A program made the position numbers and the translations under genes. A stretch of DNA of 64,000 bases from Ampullaceana balthica (Eukaryota > Mollusca > Gastropoda > Lymnaeidae). The notes beneath the pieces are model-generated. The model made no database searches. It had not been told where the DNA came from and saw only the letters and a program-made list of their open reading frames with translations. Positions 44,720-56,429 of this stretch are shown here, piece by piece; positions within the stretch are counted from its first letter, which is position 1; each line of letters starts with the position of its first letter. Where the stretch lies: the NCBI GenBank assembly GCA_944989445.1, contig CALYLW010001390.1:248001-312000 (forward strand), given 5' to 3'.

Positions 44720-45005
44720 ACAGCATTAAGTCAGAGACGACAGGTCGATAGCGGTGTGATATGGTGGCTGTACTTGTCGATGGGTACAAGGTACAAGAAC
44801 AAGTCAAATTGTGGTGTGATGTGGTGACTGTACCATACAATGGGTACACGAACAAGTCAAATAGTGGTGTGATGTGGTGACTGCAGTTAACGATGGATAC
44901 AAGTACAAGTCAAATAGGGATGTGATGTGGTTACTGCAGTTAACGATGGATACAAGTAGAAGTCAAATAGTGGTGTGATGTGGTGACTGTAGTTAAAGAT
45001 GTGTA
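44720..45005. repeat. About 55-bp repeat, 5 copies
   Basis: Blocks of GGTGTGATGTGGTGACTG followed by ATGGGTACA/ATGGATACA and AAGTCAAATAG recur five times with moderate divergence. Confidence 0.88.
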
Positions 45006-45334
45006 GCAAGTCAAACGAATGTTGTAAGAAATCCTGATTAATACGCCGAGGCTGGAAACATTACGTGATATTTAGTTAGGATTAAGGAACAAGGACGATA
45101 CAAGAAGTACCGTATGACAGACATGAATGATAAAAACAAGACCCAACAAGGAAAGAACAGAAATTGTCTGATCAAATGTGTGATGCAAGGAGTTTTGGAT
45201 GCTGTATGAATGTCATATGCCTAAAAAAACGAAGGCTTTATTTAAAATTTGCCAAGATTGAATGCACAACACATTTGAGATAACGTCTGAAGCACAAAAA
45301 AAAGTAAACGCATCTTATCGTATCTATTACAAAC

Positions 45335-45535
45335 GCTTTTATAGAGAATATTATTGCGTCCTACGCTTATCCATGGTTTATGTCTAACCTTCCTTTTATA
45401 TTAGAGTTTTAAATGATAGTGTGTTAACTTTCCAGGTTTGATAAGGCAACCCATTCTATTCTCTAACGCCTGACGGGAAGATACAGAATATGTAAGTGTT
45501 TATTTTTGCACCAGTGAGTTCGTTCCCTTACATAT
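45335..45535 (+). repeat. Dispersed repeat, copy 3 of 3 (diverged)
   Basis: ATTATTGCGTCCTACGCTTA, GGCAACCCATTCTATTC and TGACGGGAAGATA match the order of landmarks in 2222-2496. Confidence 0.65.
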
Positions 45536-45776
45536 AAATCACAACTACCTAGATGAGCATGGAAGACAAGTTTTCACAAATAACTTGATTGCGTAAAAAA
45601 AATCAACTTACTTAAGGCGCATGACGTGGGAGCGTAAGCTTATTAAGAGAATATATTTTTAATTTTTATTTGTTGGCGAATAATGGGGTTTTAATGAGAC
45701 CGAATGAGGGTACGCCCTGGTAATGATACTAACCACTTCTTATCTACTAAAAACCACTCAATATACAGATAAAACT

Positions 45777-46055
45777 AACACACACACACAATCTTGTATC
45801 GATCAATTAGTACATGAGCTTATTCACTTTAGTTTTGGGATATTAATTTACTTCATTAAAAAAACTATCATTTCTCAGATACTCATATCCCCCGCCTCGT
45901 CTCGACCACCCAAACACATACAAAACATGTCACATAAACAAACATTGTAGACACAGACAGACAGACACACACACAGACAGACACACACACAGACAGACAC
46001 ACACACACAGACCCACACACGGACACACACACGGACACACACACAGACACACACA
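45777..46055. repeat. (CA)n / (CAGA)n microsatellite region
   Basis: ACACACACAC and ACAGACAG tracts dominate 45956-46055, and a short CA run lies at 45777-45790. The Cys/Val-rich frame on the minus strand comes from the repeat. Confidence 0.9.
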
Positions 46056-46689
46056 ACCTGTAATATGAAAGACATTTAGAAGGGGAAAAACAGTAAACTA
46101 ATTTGCATGGACAGCCAGGGGAAGTAAGTTCTGATTTATGATCCTTCGATGTTCACCTCTGTGAGGCTTTCAGGCGCTTGCTGAAATCCCTTTAATACTA
46201 GTCCCTGGCTTAATGGATGAGAGCTGACAAAATGGAAGTCTTCTCACTTTAAGTTGCTCAAATCACTTTAATACTTGACTCTGGCCACTTGCCTGTGATT
46301 AAATTACAATTAGCGTATTCTTATTAAATATAAAGTGGAAAAAAATAGAATGTGTATTACACATTTTTACCCGGGGCCCGGGACACGATATGTAAATACT
46401 AAAGTTCACTTTTTAAGTCATATACAACTTGCAATTTGAGTTATAAAATTTCTTTTACAGCAAAAAGACTCTTTATAGTTAAAATTTTGACCTGCTCTCT
46501 GTATCAACTTTCAGATAGGTTTTCTGCTATAATGTCTTTATATTGTATGAACTGCTTTGTTTTCCTACTTGGCCGCCCCTAGTTCCTCGTATAAACAGAG
46601 TAGTGAGCCATTAGGATCATCTCCACGTTACAAGAACGCCACGCTTTAAACTTCAGGCTGAGGGCATAGAAATGTAATCCGTCTTTTCT

Positions 46690-47660
46690 GGTAGCTCCCC
46701 CAAACATCTGCCAACTCCACTGGGTACACCACCCTTCTGCCACCCACTACAAGTATACCAACCTTCTGCCATCCCACTCCACCGCGTTTACTAACCTTCT
46801 GCCACCCACTCCACTGAGTACACAAACCTTCTGCCACCAACTCAACCAAGTATACCAACATTCTGCCACCCACTACACCACGTATACCAACATTCTGCCA
46901 CCCACTACACCACGTATACCAACCTTCTGCCACCCACTCCACCACGTTTACCAACCTTCTGCCACCCACTCCACGAGTACACAAACCTTCTGCCACCCAC
47001 TCCACCGCGTACACTAAACCTTCTGCCACCCACTCCACCGCGTACACTAACCTTCTGCCACCCACTCCACCGCGTATACTAACCTTCTGCCACCCACTCC
47101 ACCGCGTATACTAACCTTCTGCCACCCACTCCACCGCGTATACTAACCCTCTGCCACCCACTCCACCAAGTATACCAACCTTCTGCCACCCACTACACCA
47201 CGTATACCAACATTCTGCCACCCACTCCACCAAGATTACCAATCTTCTGCCATCCAATCCACTGCGTATACTAACCTTCTGCCACCCACTCAATTGAGTA
47301 CACAAACCTTCTGCCACCCACTCCACCGCGTATACTAACCTCTGCCACCCACTCCACCGCGTATACTAACCCTCTGCCACCCACTCCACTGAGTACACAA
47401 ACCTTCTGCCACCCACTCAACCAAGTATACCAACCTTCTGCCACCCACTACACCACGTATACCAACCTTCTGCCACCCTCTCCACCAAGATTACCAATCT
47501 TCTGCCACCCAATCCACCGCGTATACTAACCTTCTGTCATCGACTCCACTGAGTACAACAACCATCCACCACCAACTCCACAGAGTATACCAACACTATG
47601 CCACCCGTTCCACATAGTGCACCAACTTTATGCCACCCACTCCACTGAGTATAACAACCA
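46690..47660. repeat. 32-bp minisatellite, about 29 copies
   Basis: The unit CCTTCTGCCACCCACTCCAC plus CGCGTATACTAA repeats about 29 times over roughly 970 bp. It has many substitutions (ACGTATACC, GAGTACACA, AAGTATACC) that define sub-families in blocks. The Gly/Trp-rich minus-strand frames are repeat by-products. Confidence 0.95.
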
Positions 47661-48000
47661 TCCACCACCCATTCCACTCAATTCACCAACTGACCACCAC
47701 TGACTCCTCTGAGTTCACCATCAGTCTAACAAGCACTCCGTCTGTAAGTACAACTCTTAACGACATGAATATTTTCCAATTGTCCTCACCCACGTGGTCT
47801 CCTCAAGTCTGCCCCACCCACTGCGTGATGGTCATACAGAGGTAATGACATCCCCAGTTCTGGGCAGTCAGGACACGACTTTTAATCTCACACGACCCAG
47901 GTCCTAATCAACCCTCGCAGACCTCATCTCACCACGCATCTACACCCCCGCCCCACCCCAAACTCACTGCCTCTACTAAACTAAACACATATTCTGTAGG
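47661..48000. other. Short unique stretch, LINE 3' flank
   Basis: This may include the 3' UTR of the adjacent minus-strand LINE. No poly(A)-type tail (poly-T on the plus strand) is visible. Confidence 0.3.
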
Positions 48001-48007
48001 CCTGAGA

Positions 48008-51000
48008 CTAATCTCTTAAGGCCTTGGCTAGAACCTGGGCAATCTGCTCCATCTGCTGAGCATTGCCATACAACATTGTCTTTACATGGGACTCGCCCGC
48101 CTCCCTCACCCCCCCGGCTATATCGAGCGCCGGGCAAGACGTCACCAGGTGTTCGACTGTCTCAGGGGCTTGGCTGCAATGACGGCAGTTCGAGTCCTGT
48201 TGTGGTCTAGCCTGTGAAAGTAAGAGTTGGTTGGGCAATGTTCGGTCCTCATCTGAGTCACCAAGCCCTGGTGTTTGCGACTCAGGTTCCACCACTGTGT
48301 CTGAACGGCTTGGCCTGGGCATGTTAGCGAATACCCCTCTGGCTGTTGTGTTGTCAGCCCACTCCTGGTACCACTTATTCCGAAAGTGGTCCTTTAGCCA
48401 GTTTTTTGCCCCGAGATAGGTGACTGGGGTCTCTGGTTGGGGCAGTGCTGCGCCTGCTTTGGCCAGGGAGTCTGCTTTTTCGTTGCCATTAACATTCACG
48501 TGGCTCGGGATCCACTGCACTGTTACCTTACCTCCAAGTCTTTCGAGTCTACCCACGTCTTCCAAGATGACGTCAACCAAGTGGGTACTACGATTCTCAC
48601 TAGCCAGGACTTCGAGGGCTGATCTCGAGTCACAAAACAGTACCGTGTCGAAACCAAATATTTCCGACCCCTGCAGTGTCTGGTGCACACTTTCCAGGGC
48701 CCTGTGTATAGCCTCGAGCTCCGCATCGTAGTTCGATGCCATAGTCCCACAGGGACCTAGAAGTTCTTCTCTTGGTGGCCCTCCTATTGGGTATAAGATG
48801 AGCGCACCGTATCCTGCAATTCCTTCACTCGAACTGGCAGACCCATCCGTGAACACTTTCACTTGGGTTCCCGCGAACCCTTCTATCGTCTCAAGGGCAG
48901 CCGCTTTCTGTACATGTTCAGGGCTGCGTTTCGTCACCGCTGTGTCAGTCAGAGACAAACGTATTTCGGGACGTGAGCATTCCGCATAGGGCGGTTTGAG
49001 TGGGACACTTATAATTTGTCTTCTATTTTGTGGGGGTTTGACGTTCCTATCAAGTTCCGTTACTTGATGCATAAATGAGGAACGTTTCAAACACCCACGT
49101 CCGCCCCAGTTGTGCTGCATCTGGTAGCAGGGCTCCCTATAGTCTAACCTGCGATACCTCTCTGCAGTCGTTATAATTGCCTTGTCCCTACGAATATCGA
49201 GCGGTTCTACGTTTGCAATGACTTCCACAGCAGCTGTGGGTGTCGTTCTATATGCGCCACAGATAAATCTTAAGGCCTGGTTCTGGATTCGACCCAGTTT
49301 TTCCAATGCCGTTTTGCTGGCAAAGGCTTGGACGGGCATGCTGTAATCCATAATCGACCTCACACTACCCAGAAAGAGAGCTCTGAGTGTACTTGCTCCA
49401 GCGCCCCAGTTCGTGCATGCAAGCTTTTTCACCAGGTTGAGCTTGGCGGTAGCCTGGGAGCACAGGTCTTGTACAAAGTTATGCATTTGCACCTTTTGAT
49501 CCAGTTTGACTCCCAGATATACGGTTGTTTGTCCCATTTGAGCGCCACATCGTTTATTTTGAGCACTATCTCCTCTTTGAGAATGGTTCTGCCGTTAGTG
49601 AAAAGGGAATAGACCGTCTTCTCGGTATTGATTTCCATCTGCCACCTCTGCATGTACCTACTGATATACGAAAGGTCTCGCTGTAGTAGCTGTTGCAGTC
49701 GGTTGGCATCTTTACCGGTGCTCCAGATGACCAAGTCATCTGCATACATAGCCGCGCTGGATTGCAACATTCCAGGGAGGTCGTTGATGAAAGCCAAGAA
49801 CAGTGTGCAACTGAGTGCTGACCCTTGGGGCAGCCCCTGTTGCAGCGTTCTCTTACTGGAGGTTTCACTGCCATAAATTGTTTGGATCGTCCGGTTTGTA
49901 AGGAAACCTTGGATCCACCTGTACATGTTGGCAGTTACACCTAGGGCTTGTAATTTCAACAACAGACCGGACCTCCAGACCCTATCGTAAGCCTGTCGGA
50001 GGTCGAAGAAAATTGCCACAGTATGCAGTTTTTTCTGGAGCCCGTCGGTTATGGACTGTAGAAGACGGAGCACTTGATCAATCGGCTGTTTTCCTTTACG
50101 GAAACCAGCCTGACTGATATTCAGACTATTCGTACTTTCCAAGTACCAATAGAGCCGGGCATTCACCATTCTCTCAGCTACCTTCCCCAAACACGATGTT
50201 AGGGAGATCGGACGGTAGCTGTTTAGGAGTCCCTGACGTTTACCTTCTTTAGGGATTGGGACGATGTTAGCGCTCAACCAAGCTCCAGGCAGGGCACCCG
50301 TGGCCCACGTCCTGTTTATGATATTCAATAGCGAGGACATTGCTATCGGGCCAAGGTTTTTAATCATCTCGTTATTGACTTTGTCCTGTCCTGGTGCCTT
50401 GGCGGCTTTGCACTTACTGATCGCTGTTTGCAATTCGGTCATAGTGAAAGGAGCGGTAAAGACCTCAGCATGCGGTCCCCACTTCTGGGTCTTTTCTCCA
50501 TGTTTCCTGAGACGGTTCAGGTTACGGCTCTGACTGGTTTCTTTCTGTTTTAGGCTCACGCTTGCAAAATGCTTATTCAAAGCATCGGCACATTTTGTAT
50601 CTGTGGTTACAGTGCCTGTGGTCGTTTGCAAGGGGCTCGGGTTTTTCGTTTTCCCCATACCAGAAAGAGAATCAATCAATTGCCACACCTTTCTTCCGTC
50701 TGCCAGGTTAAGTTTACCACACGAACTAACCCATTCTTCCTTCTTCGCCTTGAGCGTTTCCTGTCGGACTTCAGCAGTTAGCTTTATTATAGGCAGCACG
50801 AGCAGCCGCCGTTTTAAGTTTCCCTGCTTTTTTCCTTGCCTTCTTACGTTCACGAACGAGACCGCCAGCTTTTTGTTCCAGAATGGTCGGAACTTTCGGT
50901 GTCTACACGTTCTTGGAATGGATTTCCTGGCCATTGACAATATAACTCCCACGAGGTCGTTATAGGCATTCTCGATTGACTTGGGGTTCTCTGGGTCTTC

Positions 51001-51795
51001 AGTTGAACCCGCGAGCGTGCTTTCAATCCCGCCACGGAATTTTTTCCAGTCGGCTTTGCCGAACAGCCAGTGTCTTCTGGCAAAACGTGCCTTCACCAAC
51101 TCTATGTCTATTTCTATGAGTATAGGCTTGTGGTCACTACCAACTTCCGGCATAACTTTCCATCCTACCTTCGCCTCTAGCTCCGCCGAGACTAGGGTTA
51201 GGTCAGGACGTGATTGGGCACTATTGCCGGTGTGGAGTAGTGTCGGAGCACTATTTTTGTCCTGTAGCCTTATTAAGTTGGTAGTAAGCTCGACCTCCTC
51301 TAAGTATCGCCCTGAGGCGTTTTTATCGGGATAGCCTAATGCTTCAGTATGGGCATTAAAATCCCCTGCAATTACATAGTTCTTAAACATCGTTGTGTTG
51401 TGTAAAGGAAGACACAACGTGTTTCTCGGGGTGTTATAAATATTAGAAATGGTAAAAGTTTTACCAGCTTTAGTTACGCTGAGTGTCAGGGTATCTGTAC
51501 CACTAAGTACTTTGCTCTCTACAATCTCCGCTGTGAGGTTGTTTTTCACTAGAGTAACCAGACCTCTGCAATTTTTGCATGCACAGCGATATACTGAGTA
51601 ACCCGTAATGTGCAATGGGTTCTTTTTCAGCAGAGTTTCTTGCAAAAGAGCAACGTCCACCATCTGCTCGTGGAGCAGCTTAGTTATTTCAGTTATCTTG
51701 CCTCTGACACCACAGCAATTTAATTGTAAAATGGATAGGTTTTTGGGGAGCTGAACCCTGGCAGCTAGTCTCTCCGGACTTACAGTAGCACATCA
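48008..51795 (-). pseudogene. I-type LINE ORF2: endonuclease, reverse transcriptase, RNase H
   Basis: One near-complete polyprotein read on the minus strand. The frame opens just downstream of a stop near 51793. Order: an apurinic-type endonuclease (LQLNCCGVRG, VALLQETLL, AGDFNAHTEALG, SDHKPILIEI); the RT with AGFRKGKQPIDQV, LPQGSALSCTLF and the active site AMYADDLVI (about 49730-49756); then RNase H with its acidic residues (FTDGSAS, YDAELEAI, FCDSRSAL) and WIPSHVNVNGNEKAD (48470-48515). It ends in a Cys/His knuckle, CRHCSQAPETVEHLVTSC. A single frameshift near 49530 separates RT from the connection and RNase H part. RNase H places it in the I superclade; the exact clade is inferred. I count it as inactive because of the frameshift, but it appears young. 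Confidence 0.95.
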
Positions 51796-52150
51796 CGCCT
51801 TGTGTCGTCCTGATCCCCGTCACCGACACACAGGGGAGGGGAGGGTCCGTAGTCCTCCCATGATTAAGACAATCTTGAGGTTTTCCAGCCATATTTAATG
51901 AATGAAGTGGGCGCATTTTATTACCTTCTCCCGGTCCGTGCATGTTGCCATACACGTACCTTTGCCCTGGGAGTTAGACTAATGAGTCGAGTCCTTTCAC
52001 TACGCCACTCATGCGTGGTTTTGTGCGTCTGTTGCTTAAAGCAAGGATTCCTTACAGACATGGTTTGACGGTGTGCGTCAGGGTTGTTGGTTTCAGGTGC
52101 AGTCAATTCCACACCTTACTCGTGTCCCGGGCCGCGTAGAGGCCAACCCT
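51796..52150 (-). mobile_element. Probable 5' part of the I-type LINE
   Basis: GC content stays high up to about 52150 and drops after the N at 52151, suggesting the element extends this far. Two short minus-strand frames are open here, but neither shows a gag-like zinc knuckle I can recognise. ORF1 is therefore truncated or lost, possibly at the assembly join. Confidence 0.45.
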
Positions 52151-52151
52151 N
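52151..52151. other. Ambiguous base (N)
   Basis: A single N interrupts the sequence at the apparent 5' edge of the LINE, so the local join should be treated with caution. Confidence 0.95.
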
Positions 52152-52253
52152 GGAGACTGATTCGGAGCTAACTGTGCCTATATGAATTCCAGCATTAGTG
52201 TAAAACATGTCAGAGTTAATGTAAAAATGGCCATAGAGATACATGACAAATGC

Positions 52254-52330
52254 ACACATTAATTGAAGTAAAAATAAAAGAATACTTACAAATTCTGATG
52301 TGTTGTGATTTTCACTTTTTGCTTCAGATC
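52254..52330 (+). repeat. 77-bp direct repeat, copy 1
   Basis: Identical by eye to 53635-53711. Landmarks are ACACATTAATTGAAGT, AAGAATACTTACAAATTC and TTTTCACTTTTTGCTTCAG. Copy 1 is followed by unrelated sequence (AACATGTGTTAGTG). Confidence 0.92.
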
Positions 52331-53499
52331 AACATGTGTTAGTGTCTATCTTTCAAAAAGGTAGAGGAAACTGGAAACGGGATGTTAAAGATTGGCCTAC
52401 ATCCAAAATATACCAGATTTAAAAACGATTAAGGCCAAAAAATTATATCTAAGGGCCAAAACCCTATTGGGACTTTTCCCCCCTGGGACTTTTCACCCCG
52501 GTCTCCCTATTTGTATGCTGAGATATGTATCATCTTTCCACTTAATGTTGGCAGGATTCGGTTTTAAACGTTTTTTTAATTTATTCTGGCACATTAAAAT
52601 GTAAACAAAAGTAACATAACGACATAACGTACGATGCTTTAATTTAAATGTATTTTATTTAAAAAAAACATTATTCTTATAAGTATAATGTTATTAACAT
52701 ATCAATAGGGTAACAAAGCACAATTGGTGATTTTAGTCTTGAGATGGTATTTTAAATGTCAAGATATTTCAATCAGATCTAATCTTGTTTGATATGTGTC
52801 TCACAATTGACCAATATTTATTGTTAATAGACACTTTGGATATAATGCATGAACGCCATTCAAAAGTAGTGGATTCCTACTCATATTGTTTAAATTAAGA
52901 GTTGAATTTTTCTACATGGAAAGTACCTTTATGGCCACTTTAAGTATGAGTCATATTAAGACCAAAACAGATTGAATTCATCTCACATATGTGTGTCTAC
53001 TTCCAGCAATAGTCATACATTATTTCTGTCTAATCTGTATATATTATAATTTTTTTTTAAAATGTATTCTTAAGTTAAATTTGTAAATTATTTATAAAAT
53101 TATAAACCAGGAATACTCTTAATTTTATCCTTTTTAAAAATTATAAAATGTAAAGCTGTCCTTAATACATGTACATGTACTTCTTTTAAAAAAACAGTAG
53201 CCTCTTTGATGTTCAGTCCATATTGGCTCGCATGTGATGCAGTTCAAATGACCTTAAATGGACAATGCAATTCAAAAACTTCCTTTATTTATCATTGTAA
53301 ATACCCCTTTTAAGCTGGAGCTTTTAACATTTTTTTACTTTTGAGGTACATGTATTTTTATTTATTTTTCTGACCATGAAATTTTTTTTGATAGTGATAT
53401 TTTAATATTTGCAGGGTTTGGTCAAACTTCAGTAAGATGTTGAAAAAATGCATTTCTTGAATCTTTTATTCTATCATTAACTTTCATGTCACAGCTTTA
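52331..53499. other. No recognisable feature
   Basis: AT-rich unique sequence between the direct repeat and the next transposon. Confidence 0.35.
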
Positions 53500-53634
53500 C
53501 AGCGGCGTAGCGTCGATATGTGCCACCCGGGGCAGAACCCAGGTTAGCTGCCACCCCTCTTACACGGTAAACTATGTTTGTTGATACTATAAAGAAAATA
53601 TCTTTTTTTTCTCGAAAGCAATAATGAGGACGCT

Positions 53635-53711
53635 ACACATTAATTGAAGTAAAAATAAAAGAATACTTACAAATTCTGATGTGTTGTGATTTTCACTTTT
53701 TGCTTCAGATC
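53635..53711 (+). repeat. 77-bp direct repeat, copy 2
   Basis: Second copy of 52254-52330. It ends at TTGCTTCAGATC, immediately where LINE-derived coding sequence begins. Confidence 0.92.
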
Positions 53712-54460
53712 TGCCATTCGTCAGATCAGCTCAATCCGTCATTACTTAACAGTTAGTGCCACAAACACTCTAGTCTGTGCTCTTGTACTAGCTCGTATTG
53801 ATTACTGCAATTCTCTTCTGTCAGGTGCGCCAAAACAATGCATTGAAAGAATACAGAAAGTTCAAAATTCAGCTGCCAGACTGGTGCTCAAGGCAAAAAA
53901 AACATGACCATGTTACTCCACTTCTTCGCTCACTTCATTGGCTGCCTATACAAGCCCGTATTGATTACAAACTGGCCGTTCTCTGTCACAACTTCTTTTC
54001 GGACTCATGCCCATCGTATCTTACTGAACTTTTGTCGGTCTACTCACCCACTCGCCAGCTACGATCTTCTGCAGACATACGCGTTATCTCTGTTCCAACA
54101 ACACGCACCAAAACATTTGGTGAAAGGTCGTTCTCTTTTTGTGCAGCCAAACAATGGAATTCTCTACCATTACACATACGTAGTATTCAAACAATCAAGT
54201 CCTTCAAGACTGCACTTAAGACACATCTTTTCAAAATTTATTTTCAAAATTGGTGAAACAACATTTCTTGTAAATGATTAACGTAGCTTATGTATAATGT
54301 ACTGTAATTTTTTGTGTTTGTTGTGATATGAAAGTTAATTTAATACTTATAGGTATGTTATTTCTTTCATGTAAAGCGCTGTGAGCCCAGTTCCTTACTG
54401 GGATACAGCGCTATATAAATAATCAATTTATTATTATTATTATTATTTTCATTGCTTGAT
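53700..54460 (+). pseudogene. CR1/L2-like LINE 3' end with (ATT)n tail
   Basis: The fragment encodes the C-terminal part of the RT protein: SSIRHYLTVSAT, DYCNSLLSGAPKQCIE, then after a frameshift LLRSLHWLPIQARIDYKLAV, PTRQLRSSADI, FGERSFSFCAAKQWNSLP and SFKTALKTHLF. The 3' UTR has GTAAAGCGCTGTGAGCC and CAGCGCTATATAAATAA, then TTATTATTATTATTATT, the short-repeat tail typical of CR1/L2 elements. It is the same family as 13135-14180 and is 5'-truncated. Confidence 0.92.
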
Positions 54461-55897
54461 TAAAATTAAAGTTTTCTGCTTTTCGTAAGTGCACAAACTT
54501 TGATGTATCATTATTTTCAGCAATGCGATGCTCAATAGCCTAAAAAGCAAAAGATATATGCCCATCTTGGTGTATTCATTATTCATCGTCATCAAATTTT
54601 CATTAACTTATTTTTAAAGAAGATTCTCTCAAAGCTGGCATCACAGAAGGCAGTGTTAATGAATTTTTCGGAAGGGAAACTTCGATCTCAAAGATATTCA
54701 TAAAATTTCATGAAATCATATCGACTTGAATAAATGATTTCATTTTTTAAAAAATCTGTGATGCTCGTAGCTCTGCCATGGAAGATACTTTGAATAATAC
54801 TCTAACTTGAAGACAAAATTTCAAATCCTATTAGAGTAGCTGGTTTAGGGAAATCATTTATGTTTTCCGAATTCTGTAACTACCAAAACCTCACATACAT
54901 TTCTACAGTGAACTCATCTTATGAAGAATACAACATTAGTTTTAATTTTTTTTTCTACATAACATGGCTACATTTTCGCTTTGATGGCCGATAAATTGCT
55001 ATCTCGTTATTTGTTTGGTAAGTTCGATTGAAATGCCAAGATCTCCACATAATTTTTTTTAACAAAAGTCAAAGTATCTTTTAAGTATTCCATTACTTTC
55101 TCTGTAAGTAGCCTCTGCAAAGCATTTTTAGCACTTAATTTTCGGGCTAAATTGTTTTCATAAAGATAATGTTTCCAGATAGTACACATTTTAATCAGGA
55201 GATATAGGTACCAGTACATCAGCGTCATGTTTTATGCTACTTCAGCCCCTTGGTTTTTTTAGTTCAGTACCATTAGTATCAAAAGAATATAGATTCATTA
55301 TGGAGTTTTTTAAATATTGGCATTAGAAACATTTACATATTTTGATTTTTTTTTAAAGTTCATTCATTCATTTTTTATTTTTCTCTTGGCTTATTAAAAA
55401 CATTTTTAAAAAAAAACTATTCATAATTTTTGTTTTTAAATTTCAAGCTGATTAACAAATTAATAGTATTTTGCCCCCAAAAGTGCCGTCCGGGGCTTTC
55501 GATTGGCTCATGTATGAAATTGAAAGGGGCACAGTAGTTTTCGCTTCTAGAATAGGAGCGGCTGTCAAATTTTAGAAATCAATTAAGTTACCACCATATC
55601 ATTATTAGGTTCTCATATGACTTAATCTGCTTATTTTTTAAGTACAGTAGCATTAGTATGAGAAGAATTTATATCTAATATGAAGTTAGAATTTTTGGTC
55701 GTAAAACGTTTAAATATTTTAGGATGGCTCCTTTATTACTTTTCTCAATTTCTTATTTGGTTTTTATTTTATTAATGATTAAAGTATTTAAAGGCTCCAA
55801 TTTCTGTTAGAAGTTAATTAAAGACAAGGAATTTGCCGCCACTTAAAAAGTGCCACCCGGGACTTTGCCCACTACCCCCCCTCTCGCGATGCCACTG

Positions 55898-56429
55898 CAA
55901 CTATAGTCTGTTAATCCAGTTTGTTAGCAGACTCATCTAGAAAATCAGAAGCAACTTAGCCGTAATCAATTAATCCATTTTATTACGGAAACTTTTAATA
56001 TCAGAATTGACTTCTTTAAACTAAAGTCCTGAGCATGAATTTATATGATCTCATGATTTTAAATGTTACTAAGACGGAATTTTTATTTTTAAATTTCATA
56101 AGGGTCATTTATACTTTTACTATTCATTTCAAAGGAATTATTATTTTATCCGTAACATTTAATTGAAGCATGTTTAGTATTCCGAATCCTTGTACTATGT
56201 TCAGTGAATAGTATATTTAGTGTATGAAATATTTTTAATTTGCTAACATGGAGATACTTTAAATTGATTTCTTTTTGCCATTGTATTTAAATTTGAAGGA
56301 AATAAAAAAATTTTTTTACTTACTTCATCTATTTAAAAAAGCTTTTGTCCCTTAAAATTTAGACAGTTTTATAAATTGAAAAATTGATACACCATTGTTG
56401 TGCAAACTTAATTCAGTCTTCAGTTCTAG
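55898..56429. other. No recognisable feature
   Basis: AT-rich unique sequence. Confidence 0.35.

Larger units (their letters stand above)
53500..55897. mobile_element. Possible hAT-like element with nested LINE
   Basis: The left end CAGCGGCGTAGCG (53500) and right end CGCGATGCCACTG (to 55897) are inverted matches. Matching subterminal GCCACCCGGG blocks occur at both ends. The flanks CAGCTTTA and CAACTATA agree at 6 of 8 positions, compatible with a decayed 8-bp target duplication. No transposase is seen. A CR1/L2-like fragment and the second 77-bp repeat lie inside. Confidence 0.5.

Noticed and set aside
45875..46075. Cys/Val-rich small protein
   Set aside because: Translation of a CA/CAGA microsatellite.
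46646..47326. Gly/Trp-rich minus-strand frames
   Set aside because: Translation of the 32-bp minisatellite; the frames change with unit-length variants.
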